Origin: CAVEFW01 sp963643505
GTDB lineage: Bacteria > Actinomycetota > Coriobacteriia > Coriobacteriales > Eggerthellaceae
Assembly: GCA_963643505.1 (NCBI GenBank)
Contig: CAVIKF010000005.1
Span: 127,175 to 191,174 of the forward strand
Length of the DNA stretch: 64,000 nt
Direction: 5' to 3'
The notes beneath the pieces were generated by a model. It was not told the origin of the DNA and made no database searches. It was given only the letters and a program-made list of their open reading frames with translations. Position numbers and translations under genes: made by a program. Below are positions 25,701 to 34,900 of the stretch, piece by piece. The stretch's first letter is position 1. Each line of letters begins with the position of its first letter.

Positions 25701-26259
25701 CTTCGTGTTTGATACCGAGGTCTACTCCAATACCGGCGGCCAGGCGTCCAAGGCTTCCAACATCGGTCAGGTAGCCCAGTTTGCGGCTGCCGGCAAGGAT
25801 ATCAAAAAGAAGTCCCTCGCTGAGATTGCCATCAGCTACGGATATGTCTACGTCGCGCAGGTTGCCATGGGCGCCAAACCGGCACAAACCCTCAAGGCCA
25901 TCCAAGAGGCAGAGGCATATCCCGGACCGTCGCTGATCATCGGCTACAGCCCGTGCGAGATGCACGCCATCAAGGGCGGTATGCTTCATTGCCAAGAGGA
26001 GATGAAGAAGGCTGTCGATTGCGGTTACTGGAACTTGTTCCGTTTCGATCCTCGCGCCACCAAGGGATCCAAGTTCATTCTCGATTCCAAGGAGCCGCAA
26101 GGCGGTTACCGGGAGTTCCTCATGAATGAGGCTCGCTACAGCCGTTTGGTTCGCGAGTTCCCGGATCGCGCACAGGACCTGTTTGCGGCCAACGAGCGCG
26201 CTGCCATGGATCGTTGGGATCACCTGCAAAAGCTCAAGGAGATGTACACGCCGCTGTAG
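22717..26259 (+). CDS. nifJ: Pyruvate:ferredoxin (flavodoxin) oxidoreductase
   Basis: 1180 residues, single-chain PFOR. ATG at 22717 with GGAGAT upstream. Converts pyruvate and CoA to acetyl-CoA, CO2 and reduced ferredoxin in anaerobes. Domains in order: pyrimidine-binding TPP domain (IYPITPSSPMADYVD), domain II, gamma domain (GDGTVGANKNSIKIIG), two ferredoxin clusters (CIQCNQCTFVCPHAC about 697 and CMGCGVCVGMCKTGA about 754), proximal cluster Cys (GSCAGCAET) and TPP-pyrophosphate domain GDGWAYDIGFGGLDHV with NTGGQASK. It is a lone transcription unit with a perfect terminator. Confidence 0.98.
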   Translation: MTRELKSMDGNNAAAHVSYAFTEVAGIYPITPSSPMADYVDQWAAQGRKNIFGTTVKVCEMESEGGAAGAVHGSLTAGALTTTYTASQGLLLMIPNMYKIAAEQLPTVFHVSARTVSTHALNIFGDHSDVMACRQTGFAMMAETNVQEVMDLSAVAHLAAIKGHMSVLNFFDGFRTSHEIQKIKVWDYKDLAEMVDMDAVRAFRDHALNPDHPAMRGSHENGDIFFQHREACNSHYNEFPAVVEECMDQVNAKLGTDYKLFNYYGAPDADRVIVAMGSVCDVIEEVIDYLNAHGEKVGLIKPRLYRPFACKKFVEAIPATCKQMAVLDRTKEPGSAGEPLYQDVITALVQEGVSGINVCRGRYGLGSKDTPPSSLFAVYTNLAADEPKREFTIGIVDDVTMLSLPEDPNCPNTAAEGTIECKFWGLGGDGTVGANKNSIKIIGDHTDKYVQAYFQYDSKKTGGVTISHLRFGDNPIKSPYYVNKADFVACHNPSYISKGIRIVNDVKPGGTFLINCQWGIEELEEHLSSEAKRYIANNDIKLYTIDATALAIEVGMGKRTNTILQSAFFSLAGILPSADALKYMKDAATKSYMKKGQDVVDRNHKAIDAGATACVKIDVPASWATAEGEKPKPELVGRPEVIKQVVEIMKPVGNMDGDRLPVSVFMNHVDGQFEQGASHYEKRYVAVTAPTWDSEKCIQCNQCTFVCPHACIRPYALNEEEAAGAPEQTKLMPIKAGKAKGLYQYTIAVSPMDCMGCGVCVGMCKTGAIHMAPAEQEFPQQESFDYCNANVSVKPETVDLTLKGMQFKHPLLEYSGSCAGCAETSYARIVSQMFGHRMYVANATGCSSIWGGPAATSPYTVNHEGHGPAWANSLFEDNAEFGLGMYLGYEATREILVNGTKELIASEPDLFIQEAAQEWLDKKDDTFESTRAAETYLVYLKQLAEEGNETATEMLKYQDHLSKKSFWIFGGDGWAYDIGFGGLDHVLASGKDVNVFVFDTEVYSNTGGQASKASNIGQVAQFAAAGKDIKKKSLAEIAISYGYVYVAQVAMGAKPAQTLKAIQEAEAYPGPSLIIGYSPCEMHAIKGGMLHCQEEMKKAVDCGYWNLFRFDPRATKGSKFILDSKEPQGGYREFLMNEARYSRLVREFPDRAQDLFAANERAAMDRWDHLQKLKEMYTPL

Positions 26260-26296
26260 GGTAAAACCTCAAGCAGGCGAGGCCAAATCGACGAGA

Positions 26297-26326
26297 ATGG
26301 GCCCCTCTCAGGAGGGGCCCATTTTT
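26297..26326 (+). terminator. Intrinsic terminator of nifJ
   Basis: 11-bp perfect stem ATGGGCCCCTC/GAGGGGCCCAT (26297-26307 with 26312-26322), loop TCAG, T5. Confidence 0.95.
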
Positions 26327-26510
26327 GTGTCCGATGCCACCCGGGCGACTCTTTCGCTGGGTGCAATACGCGCCTCCTCACAGGGTCCCCTTGTGCCTGG
26401 TGTCCCACGTTGTTGCCAGGGGTCTAGGACCCAAGCAGGAGACACGAGGGTGTGGCGAAAGCAGGCAGGGTGTGATGGGGGTCGGGGCTTGGGGCTCAAG
26501 TATGATGGTG

Positions 26511-26544
26511 TATAAAGAAAGCCCTCGTGGGTGCGAGGGCTTTC
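26511..26544 (-). terminator. Intrinsic terminator of the L,D-transpeptidase gene (minus strand)
   Basis: 11-bp perfect stem GAAAGCCCTCG/CGAGGGCTTTC (26517-26527 with 26534-26544), followed on the minus strand by TTTATA. I see nothing else in the convergent gap 26327-26510. Confidence 0.92.
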
Positions 26545-26569
26545 AGGTTGCGATGGATTCGCAGGGGTT

Positions 26570-28459
26570 CTAGAAGATGAACACCGTGGATCCGGTGGGG
26601 ACCCAATCGTAAATCCATTTTGCATTTTCCAAGGAGAGGCGGACGCAGCCATGGCTGACGTTTGCCCCGAGCGTACCGTCTTTGACCGTGTTGGGCTCGT
26701 CCTCGATCTCGTAGAGGACGGAATGGGTCAGGTAGTCTCCATAGAATTGCGTCCAATACCAACAACGATCGTCCCAATCGTCGTCGAAGTACTCACCGCG
26801 GAGACCGGTGACGGTGTAAGAGCCCTTGACGGTGTCGGAGCCAGGAGCGCCGGTCGAGCAGGTCCAGATGTGGGTTGCATCCCAATTGTTCTGGCTGCCC
26901 TCGTAGATGACAAGTTGGTTTTTGGCGCAGTCGATGAGGATGAAGCAATTTGTGGTGCTTGTGATGTTTTGGTATGCGCCGTCGTAGGGGTCACGGGCAT
27001 ACCCGCATACGATCCCCAGGTTCTTGCAGGTGTTCTTGAACTCGGTGGTCTTGCTGACGTTTTCAGCCATGTCAGCTGCGGTCTTGGGGTCATCGGGGTT
27101 AGTCAGGTATCCCATCCACGTCTTAATATCATTGCTGTTGGGCTCGTGGCCCACCATGGTGTTGAAGATACCCTTGATGACATCGAGGGAGCTCATACCC
27201 AATGCCAAGTGTTCGGGAGACTCATAGACGCCGATAATCATGGCGGCTGCGGCACGGTCGTCGAGGAGGTATTGGCAACGCTCTTCGGCTTCCGCAGCAC
27301 TGGGGTCGCGCTTGAGGGCGCCCTGGAAGAGCTTTTGGACGAACTTCGTGAGGTCAATGTTCTTATCTCGCGCGTTCTCAGGGGATAGTTGTTCGGCTGC
27401 AATGCCGCAGTCAGCGCAAAGTCGGACCCATTCGGTTGCCTCGGAGAAACCGCAGACAACGGCGTCGATGGACATGCAGGAGTCGAGATGGTCCTTCCAG
27501 AAGGCGGCACCGTCGATGTCAGAGGCGCGGCCAAGCATGGTCTCGTATACGGTTTCAACCATCTCGGCATGGGTGAGGTTACGGTTGGCGAACTCCTCGC
27601 TTCCGAAGAAATTGCGGGCGAGTTGACTGCCGCTCGTACCGTTGAGCAATGCCTGGCATTGGACGTTGAGGCCTTCGATATCGGCTTTGGTGCGTCCGAG
27701 ACACTCGGAGTAGAGGCGCCATACGAACTCGGTGATCTTGGGGCTTTGGTCGCGCGCCTCAGTCACGTCAACAGACCCTGCCGTGACGCCCCATTTCTCA
27801 CAGGTGTTTGCGTATTCCTTGGACTGGCTGAATCCCTTGACGATGGCTGCGACGGACATGTTGTTGTTGAGGTATCCCTCCCAAAGGGCGGCACCGTCAG
27901 CGTCGGAGGCGCGGTCGAACATGGTCTTGTAGACCGTCTCCACAATCTCGCTATTGGACAGGTGGCGATTGCTGAATTCCTCGGATGTGAAGAAGTTCAT
28001 AGCGATCTGGGCGGCGGGAGTGCCCCCCTTCATGGCCTCGACTTGAACGTCGAAACCAGCCTTGTCAATAGCGGATTCCTCTCGTCCCAAGCAGACGGTG
28101 TACATGCGTGTGACGAAGTCTTCGATATCGCTGGTCATGGACGTGAAGATACCCTCGCTCGCATCCTCGGTCTCAGGTGCGGCGGCTTGGTCTTTGACCG
28201 CTTCGGTCGTCCCAGGCGTCGCATTTGTGGGCGTCTCAGGCGTTGTAATCGTGGTCGCCTCAGGTGCCGCAACCGTGGCGGGATCCTCCTTGGTGGCGGG
28301 TGTCTCGATCGTGGTCGTCTCGTTGGTGTTTGCTGCCTCAACGGCGACCGGCTTGTCGGGGGAGGTGGTAGCAGTCTGGTCGATTTCGTCCGCCAGCGCA
28401 GGTGTGGCACCCAGCGCGGTGACGAGCATGGCGGCTGCAAGGATTTTGGTGCGATGCAT
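26570..28459 (-). CDS. Exported L,D-transpeptidase with three DUF4214 repeats
   Basis: 629 residues. Signal peptide MHRTKILAAAMLVTALGA..PALA, then a long Thr/Pro/Ala linker (to about 105). Three DUF4214 units follow (VTRMYTVCLGREESAID; VWRLYSECLGRTKADIE; VQKLFQGALKRDPSAAE), each with an SEEF- or SPEH-type second half. The C-terminal YkuD domain (about 500-629) has the catalytic SHGCVRLSLENAKWIYDW. The family forms 3-3 crosslinks in peptidoglycan or attaches proteins to it. DUF4214 is proposed to bind polymer. It is divergent from an exported glucosaminidase that carries the same repeats. Confidence 0.92.
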   Translation of the reverse strand: MHRTKILAAAMLVTALGATPALADEIDQTATTSPDKPVAVEAANTNETTTIETPATKEDPATVAAPEATTITTPETPTNATPGTTEAVKDQAAAPETEDASEGIFTSMTSDIEDFVTRMYTVCLGREESAIDKAGFDVQVEAMKGGTPAAQIAMNFFTSEEFSNRHLSNSEIVETVYKTMFDRASDADGAALWEGYLNNNMSVAAIVKGFSQSKEYANTCEKWGVTAGSVDVTEARDQSPKITEFVWRLYSECLGRTKADIEGLNVQCQALLNGTSGSQLARNFFGSEEFANRNLTHAEMVETVYETMLGRASDIDGAAFWKDHLDSCMSIDAVVCGFSEATEWVRLCADCGIAAEQLSPENARDKNIDLTKFVQKLFQGALKRDPSAAEAEERCQYLLDDRAAAAMIIGVYESPEHLALGMSSLDVIKGIFNTMVGHEPNSNDIKTWMGYLTNPDDPKTAADMAENVSKTTEFKNTCKNLGIVCGYARDPYDGAYQNITSTTNCFILIDCAKNQLVIYEGSQNNWDATHIWTCSTGAPGSDTVKGSYTVTGLRGEYFDDDWDDRCWYWTQFYGDYLTHSVLYEIEDEPNTVKDGTLGANVSHGCVRLSLENAKWIYDWVPTGSTVFIF

Positions 28460-28714
28460 CGTTGCCCCTTACCTTAAACGTACAGTAACGTCATTATGAT
28501 ACCAAACGAGGCCCCCGCGCTTTGTTGAATCGGGGGAATGCCAGCATATTTCATTATTTGAACAGGCAAAACAAAGCTTGTGTTCGTTTCGTGGGAATGG
28601 AATCTTTCGGTACTTTTGTCGTTTTGCAGGCTCAAAGTAGCGCTAGTCGGTAGGATTTTCGGAATTGGATGTTGACTTGGCGCCAAAGGGCGTGAGTGCA
28701 AAGGATGGATGCAT

Positions 28715-30805
28715 ATGAAAAAGGCTCTGCTGATGCTCTCGGTGTCGCTTGTGGTGGCCTCTTTGTGCGCGGGTGCTCCTGCTCTCGCAAGCGCCGATGA
28801 GATCTCCAAGCAATATGAGAACACCTCTCTTTGCGCTGTTTCCCAGTTGGCTTTTGACGAGTCCGAGGCAAGCTCGTTGCGCACGCAACGCGAGGCGTAT
28901 GTCACGAGCTTGTACCGAAACGTGCTCGGTCGCGTTCCCGGCGATGACGAGGTCGACTATCACGTGGGCGAGATGGAGGGTGGGCGCTCCACCGAGGAGG
29001 TGGCCTCGATCTTTTTTGGTAGCGATGAGTTCTCTGGCCGGGGGTTTACCGACGCCGATGCCGCCCAAGTTGTCTATGTCGCGCTTTTGGGGAGGAGCGC
29101 CTCGGGTGAGGAGCTCGCCATCCGCACGAGCCATATCGCTGCACAAGGCGTTTCCTTCGTGGTAAGCGAGGTGTTGCGCTCGCCGGAGTTTGAGTCCCAC
29201 TACGAATTCCTTTCCGCGACACCTGACACGGGGATGAAGGGGTTTGCCGAACGACTCGATAGCTATCTTGTCGGTGGCAATATGTCGAATGCCCTGTCTG
29301 TTGCGGTCGAACGTGATGCCACGTTGACGGACGCCGTCTTGACGGTCCTGAAAAGCGACGAGTTCGCCACGCGTGGGTACTCGAAGCGACAAGTGGCCCA
29401 ACTGGTTGCGTATGTCATGGTCGACCAGGCGTTCTCAGGGAGCCAAATCTCCGATGTTGCCCTCTATCAGGAGAGCGGCATGAGCGAGAGCAAGCTTGTG
29501 GATGTCATGCTCAAGCAGTACGAGAGTGGTGTTGTCGCCCTTGCCACGCGCTATGATATCGCCCTTGGAAAAGTCGCGTTGACCGAGCCTCGCGACCAAG
29601 ATCTCAATGTGAGCGGTTTCGCGACGCGCCTTTATACCTGTATTCTCGGACGCGATCCCGATGTTGCCGGTCTCAACGTGCAATGCCAGGCGCTGCTCGA
29701 CGGCACGCCTGCGGCACAACTTGCGCAAAACTTCTTCTTGTCGGAGGAGTTTACGTCTCGTCCGCTCTCCCACGGGGAAGTCGTCTCGATCGCCTACGCC
29801 ACTTTGCTCGATCGCGCACCCGATCAGTATGGTCTTGACGGGTGGACCGCATGTATGGATGCGGGTATGCCCCTTGAATACCTTGTCGCCGGGTTTGCCG
29901 ACTCCGACGAGTTTCTCAACTTGTGCAACGAGTATGCCGTTGTGCGCGGTTGGCTCGATTACGACGGCGAGAAGATGGCTGAGTATACCAAGGTGATCTC
30001 CGGATCGGGCGACTCGACCGGCACGACCACCCCGGGCGGCACGACCACCCCGGGCAGCACGACGGTCGTGCAATACGATCTGACTCTCGACGAGATGCTC
30101 GACCTGAACTACCCCTACGTCCCCAAAAGCCTCGGCTACACGCGCGATCAGGTGCGTGACGCCATCGACCCCTCCACGGTGTCGGGAAGCGCCTACTTGC
30201 AGTTTGCGGACCTGCGCCAGTTGAGCGGTCTCACCGCCGACCAGATCAACGCCTATATCGCCAGCACCGACAAAGGGCGCAATGGGACGATGGCAGGTCA
30301 GGGAGAGGCCATTCTCTCGGCGTGTCAAAGCGCGGGGCTCAACGAGGTGTATGCGTTGAGTCACGCTATCCTCGAGACAGGGTGGGGCACCTCGGAGCTC
30401 GCCACCGGCTACTACTACGACGGGACGACGCCTGTCGGCGGTGTGTATTACCCGGCTGGTATGTACTACAACTACTTCGGCATCGGAGCCTATGACTCCA
30501 GCCCGCTTTCCGGCGGTCGCGCCCTTGCCATCAAGAACGGTTGGGACAGCCCTGCGAAGGGACTTTCCGGCGGTATTGCTTGGATTGCGCGCAACTACAC
30601 CTATGCTTCGGACTACCCACAGGTGACCATCTACCAGATGAAATGGGATCCGCAACGTGCCAGCGACACTAAGTCCTATGGATACCGCCAATTCGCGACG
30701 AGCATCGAGTGGGCTTCAATCATCTCGTCAATCATGGATCATTGCCTGTCCTGTGCTGGTTTGGGCACGGATTCCGTCAACTATATCCTTCCGTCTTATC
30801 GGTAG
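28715..30805 (+). CDS. Exported glucosaminidase with DUF4214 repeats
   Basis: 696 residues; ATG at 28715 has AAAGGA nine bases upstream, preferred over ATG at 28709. Signal peptide MKKALLMLSVSLVVASLCAG ending near ALASA. Three DUF4214-like units: about 52-150, a degenerate one about 170-275, and LNVSGFATRLYTCILGRDPD about 298-410. Then comes a GTTTPG linker and a C-terminal peptidoglycan N-acetylglucosaminidase domain, with the presumed catalytic Glu in SHAILETGWGTSELATG and YYNYFGIGAYDSSP. It probably cleaves wall glycan during growth or separation. It is paired with the divergent L,D-transpeptidase 250 bases away, a gap with no gene. Confidence 0.9.
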   Translation: MKKALLMLSVSLVVASLCAGAPALASADEISKQYENTSLCAVSQLAFDESEASSLRTQREAYVTSLYRNVLGRVPGDDEVDYHVGEMEGGRSTEEVASIFFGSDEFSGRGFTDADAAQVVYVALLGRSASGEELAIRTSHIAAQGVSFVVSEVLRSPEFESHYEFLSATPDTGMKGFAERLDSYLVGGNMSNALSVAVERDATLTDAVLTVLKSDEFATRGYSKRQVAQLVAYVMVDQAFSGSQISDVALYQESGMSESKLVDVMLKQYESGVVALATRYDIALGKVALTEPRDQDLNVSGFATRLYTCILGRDPDVAGLNVQCQALLDGTPAAQLAQNFFLSEEFTSRPLSHGEVVSIAYATLLDRAPDQYGLDGWTACMDAGMPLEYLVAGFADSDEFLNLCNEYAVVRGWLDYDGEKMAEYTKVISGSGDSTGTTTPGGTTTPGSTTVVQYDLTLDEMLDLNYPYVPKSLGYTRDQVRDAIDPSTVSGSAYLQFADLRQLSGLTADQINAYIASTDKGRNGTMAGQGEAILSACQSAGLNEVYALSHAILETGWGTSELATGYYYDGTTPVGGVYYPAGMYYNYFGIGAYDSSPLSGGRALAIKNGWDSPAKGLSGGIAWIARNYTYASDYPQVTIYQMKWDPQRASDTKSYGYRQFATSIEWASIISSIMDHCLSCAGLGTDSVNYILPSYR

Positions 30806-30915
30806 GATTGGATAGGGAGGCGACCCTGCTTCTTGCCCGCGCTTCTTGCCTCTTGAAAGCGGCGCGGGTGGTACACTGGGATACGCATATATCGCCGTCG
30901 AAAGGAGCGTTCCTC

Positions 30916-31140
30916 ATGGTCGCTATCGATATCATCAAAGAGGTTTTGTCTGAGAACATGGACATCGATCCCGAGAAAATTACCGCTGAGTCCACCATGG
31001 ATTCCCTCGGCATCGACTCCTTGGACATGGTTGAGCTCGTGTGTGAGCTCGAGGATCGTATGGATATTGATTTCGGCGACCCTGAGGACCTGAACACGGT
31101 GGGTGACGTCGCAGCGTACGCCGACTCCCTGCAGCTCTGA
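30916..31140 (+). CDS. acpP: Acyl carrier protein
   Basis: 74 residues; ATG at 30916 with AAAGGAG upstream. The phosphopantetheine attachment motif DSLGIDSLD puts the modified Ser at position 35. Strongly acidic, as expected. It carries acyl chains in fatty acid synthesis; no other fab genes are in the window. The 3' end (including TGA) is followed by a diverged copy of itself and then a terminator. Confidence 0.96.
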   Translation: MVAIDIIKEVLSENMDIDPEKITAESTMDSLGIDSLDMVELVCELEDRMDIDFGDPEDLNTVGDVAAYADSLQL

Positions 31141-31196
31141 GGACCTGAACACGGTGGCGGTGGGCGGCGTCGCGACATGCGCCTACTCCCTGTAAT
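31083..31196. repeat. Duplicate of the acpP 3' end
   Basis: TGAGGACCTGAACACGGTG at 31083-31101 recurs exactly at 31138-31156 (offset 55). The copy continues with similarity (GGCGTCGCG..., ACTCCCTG) to its own TAA near 31195. The first base of the copy lies in the acpP stop codon. Confidence 0.9.
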
Positions 31197-31214
31197 CCCA
31201 AGACACTATAGACA

Positions 31215-31247
31215 AGCGCGGCCATCTGCTTAAGGTCGCGCTTTTTT
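31215..31247 (+). terminator. Intrinsic terminator of acpP
   Basis: 9-bp stem AGCGCGGCC/GGTCGCGCT (31215-31223 with 31234-31242), then a T-run. It lies after the tail duplicate, so the duplicate is transcribed. Confidence 0.8.
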
Positions 31248-31258
31248 GTGCTTGCTTT

Positions 31259-31318
31259 GTCGCATTTGCTCGTCCCGCCGCGCTCGTTTTGACGTCGCGT
31301 TTGCTCGTCCCGCCGCGC
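31259..31318. repeat. 25-bp direct repeat, two copies
   Basis: 31259-31283 and 31294-31318 differ at one base (GTCGC[A/G]TTTGCTCGTCCC...), offset 35. It lies between the acpP terminator and the convergent small gene. Confidence 0.88.
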
Positions 31319-31339
31319 GATGCTTTGTGCTATGCCACA

Positions 31340-31368
31340 TCAACAGGGAATGTTTCAACAGGGAATGT
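31340..31368. repeat. 14-bp duplication of the 3' end of the small gene, stop included
   Basis: On the minus strand ACATTCCCTGTTGA (last codons plus TGA, 31355-31368) recurs exactly at 31340-31353, offset 15. Confidence 0.88.
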
Positions 31369-31666
31369 CGCTATATCGCGGGTCCCATCCCGCGGCAACA
31401 GGCGTCTCGTCGACGCACTCCACGAACCATCCGTGGTCGTCGCGGAATAGCTCGCGTTGGTGTTTGCCTATCATGACGAGATAGCGGATGGCCCATCCTC
31501 GCGTCTTTTCGCATTTCGTCCGTTTTCCGTCGGAGATCAAGCGCAACTCGAATCGCCGACCGTCGTCCCACAGGATACAGATAGGCACGACGAACCCGTC
31601 GATACGGTGGAGGGCAATGACCTCGACATAACGTTTCGTGTATTTTTGCGCACCGAAAACGGTCAT
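31355..31666 (-). CDS. Conserved-looking small hypothetical protein
   Basis: 103 residues from ATG at 31666, with AGGAGGT about 12 bases upstream (slightly long). Reads VEVIALHRIDGFVVPICILW, DDGRRFELRLISD, then GWAIRYLVMIGKHQREL and WFVECVDETPVAAGWDPRY. The beta-rich pattern with WDDGRRF and RY...I-GK resembles small uncharacterised proteins of Gram-positive bacteria, but I cannot name the family. No membrane segment is visible. It is divergent from the GGDEF/HD-GYP gene; the 271-base gap between holds two copies of CGCGCCTGACGATCGGG (31722 and 31756). Confidence 0.75.
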   Translation of the reverse strand: MTVFGAQKYTKRYVEVIALHRIDGFVVPICILWDDGRRFELRLISDGKRTKCEKTRGWAIRYLVMIGKHQRELFRDDHGWFVECVDETPVAAGWDPRYSDIPC

Positions 31667-31937
31667 GGACCCATACCACCTCCTATCCTTCCTGGCAGGG
31701 TGTTTGCTTGTGCCTCCGTGGCGCGCCTGACGATCGGGGCGTGTGTGCGACGGGACGCGCCTGACGATCGGGTTGCTCCCATAATAGAACGTCTGTTCGA
31801 AAGAAAATAGCGAACGAATTGTGGATTTTGGGTTCACCCCCGCCTCCCTGTCCCAACAATGCATCTTTCAATCCTTTAACGAACATGCTTATTGATTGCG
31901 GCGTAGTCCGTTTGACCTGCTGTGACAAGGAATAAGG

Positions 31938-34900
31938 ATGCAAAACTGGTATCATAAGTTGGTTATGAGCAACATCGTCTTCATATGCGCGTTCGTCATA
32001 ACGGCCGTATTTGATGCGGCCGTCGGCGTGATGGCGTTGCGCGTCAAGGAGAAGGAGGGACGCTACCTGGCGTTCGGTTTGTTCTCGGGTGCCCTCGTCG
32101 CTCTTGCCTACCTGCTCAGCGTCGTGGTGACCGATCGCCTCCTCATGTCGCTTTGCTCGAGCCTGTATTTTATAGGCGTCGACCTCTCCCTCATCTTTTT
32201 TTCCGGGTTTGTCGTCTGCTACACCCGCTTTGAGGAGTATCGGATATGCGGCATCCTGAAGAGAGTCGCGCTTGGATATTTTTGCTTTGACGCCCTGCTC
32301 ATCCTTGCAAACCCCTTTGACGGAGAATTGGCGATCGGCTATGTTGCGACCGGTTTTTTGCAAAAGGCTTATTGTTACGATATGCACCTGATCGGGTCGT
32401 TGCACCTGGCTTATTGTTATGTGATGGTCGCGTTTTGCGCGATACTCTTCATCGTGAAGACGGTGCGCGTTCCGCGTGTGTATCGTCCGCGATATACGGC
32501 ATCATGCGTTTGTTTCATAGTCATTGTGCTTGTGAACTGCGTCTATTTGTGGGCGCCCGACATCGACATGCCGGATTACTCGGTCTTGCTATATGGTTTT
32601 ATGGGGATTCTCTCATATGTGACCTGCTTCCACCGAGCACAGCGGACAGTTCTCGCCCAAGCGCATGCGCTGCTTGTCGACCAAATGGGCCGCGCGGTGA
32701 TCCTGTTTGACCACGAAGGCAGACTTACCACACTCAATCACGATGCGGAGCAATTTGTGCCAGAGGAAGCGCGGACGGGCCATCTCTCTTTGGGCGAATT
32801 CGTCTCATCGATGGAATGGGACGATAACTTGGGTTCCTTTGATGCGGACACGTCGTTCTTTTGGAGGACCCAACGAGATGGCGGTTTGTCATCGTGGCGC
32901 GTTGACTTCACGCCGTTGCGCGACGGCAGGGGGAAGGTTGTCGGCTACCTGTTTGTGATGACAGACGATTCGCTGGCGCTTGACATCCTGACCGGGTTTG
33001 AGACCCAAGCAGCATGGGAGAGGGATCTCGAAGGAGCAGGCGATCGCTTCGAGTTGCCCTGCGTCGTCGCGGTGTGCGATTTGACGGGATTGTCCTTAAT
33101 CAACGAAAGACACGGTCGCGATGTGGGCGACGAAGCCCTTGTGCTGCTTGCTCGCGAGATGCGCGGAGCCTTCCCTGAGGCGGCGCGGTTTGTTCGCCTT
33201 ACGGATGCGAACCTCATGGCGGTGGCGCCGAGCATGAACGAGCAAGAGGGTCATAGCGCGGTGGCGGCGGTGGCGGCTGCAGTGGCTTCTGCGGCGGCTG
33301 TGAAGTCTTGCGGAGACATGAGACTTGACGTGCAAAGTTGCGTTGAGGTGGTGTATGACGAGCCGCGGAATGTGTCCGACGCCGTCCAAAAGGCCTTGTC
33401 GGGTCTTTTGGCTCGCAAGTTACTCGTTGCGGAATCCTCCCATGCATCGCTTATCGCCAGCCTTGTCCAGATGCAACGGCAAAGCGACGGGGAGGCGGAG
33501 GACCACGTCCAGCGCACGCGTGAGATAGGCGAGCGCTTGGGCCACCGTCTTGGGTTGAGCGACTCGGAGCTGAATGCTTTTGCCCTGCTTTGCTTGTTGC
33601 ACGATGTCGGTAAAGTCGGGATTCCGCTCGAGATTGCCAACAAGCCCGGTTCCCTGAACGAGATCGAACAGGCGGTGATGCAATCCCACGCTACGAAGGG
33701 TTACAAGATTGCCGGTGCCTCTCGTGAGCTCGAAGGGGTGGCCGACCTTATCCTCCACCACCATGAGCGTTGGGACGGCGGCGGCTATCCTGACGGATTG
33801 GCCAAGGACGCCATTCCCTTGTTGTCCCGTCTTCTTGCGGTGGTTGACACCTTTGACATCATGACGCACGACCAGCCCTATCGCCGCGCCATCTCGATCG
33901 AGGCAGCGAAAGAGGAGATACGTTGCGGCGCTGGATCCCAGTTCGACCCGGTCATCGCCGCTGAGTTTTTGGCGATGCTTGACGAAGACCCGTCTTTGGT
34001 CGACACCGATTGGATCCCGCCGGAGGAGGATGACGTTCGCGATGAGGAGGCCCGCACGCATCCGATCTCGATGGGCAACGAAGGGGAGCCTGACACTGAC
34101 GAGGATGTGGTTCTCAAGGACGTCCCCATGGTCGCCAGCGACTACGTGCGTTACTTCTTGGACTCCGATCAGCGTATTGTCGACATCAACGACGAGTTCA
34201 CGAGCCTGACAGGATACACCGAGGACGATCTTGATGCGTACGGTCTTGTCCAAGAGGATTTGGTTCCCTTGGAAGACCGCGAGGTGTATTGGAGGCACGT
34301 GGAGGAGGGGCTGCGCGAAAGTCACGAGGTGATGATCGAGCACCGTCTGCGTAAAAAGGACGGATCCTGTTTGTTTGTCATGTGCTACGGCCGCGAGTAC
34401 CTTGATGCCGTTTCTGGGCAAATGAGGTCGGAAATCATTGTCGCCGATTTGTTGCAGACTTCTTTGGCCCGCACGTTGTTGCGAGAGGCCCAGGTGAAGA
34501 GTCTGCGCAGCCAACAACGTTGGGAGGAGGAGCTACGCCGCGATGTGACGGGCGTCCTGACGCGTTCGGCGTTCCGCAGCGATGTCCAAATAGAGCTGAT
34601 GAATTCCGATGCAAGGGTACTTTTGGCCATCCTTGACCTCGACTTCTTCAAGCAATACAACGACGCGAAGGGTCATCCGCAAGGCGACGCCCTTTTGGTG
34701 AAGCTTGGAAGCTTGTTGCTTGAGGCGATTGGTGAGGGCGGCATCGCTGGTCGTTTAGGTGGCGATGAGTTTGCTGTGGCCTATACCTTTTCTGGTGATG
34801 CGTTGGTTGCGGACATTGAGGTGGCTGCCAGGGCTTTGTGGTCTTTTGTGGATGGAGGGTTGTTCGCATACGACGGCGTCCACGTAACAATGGGTGTTGC

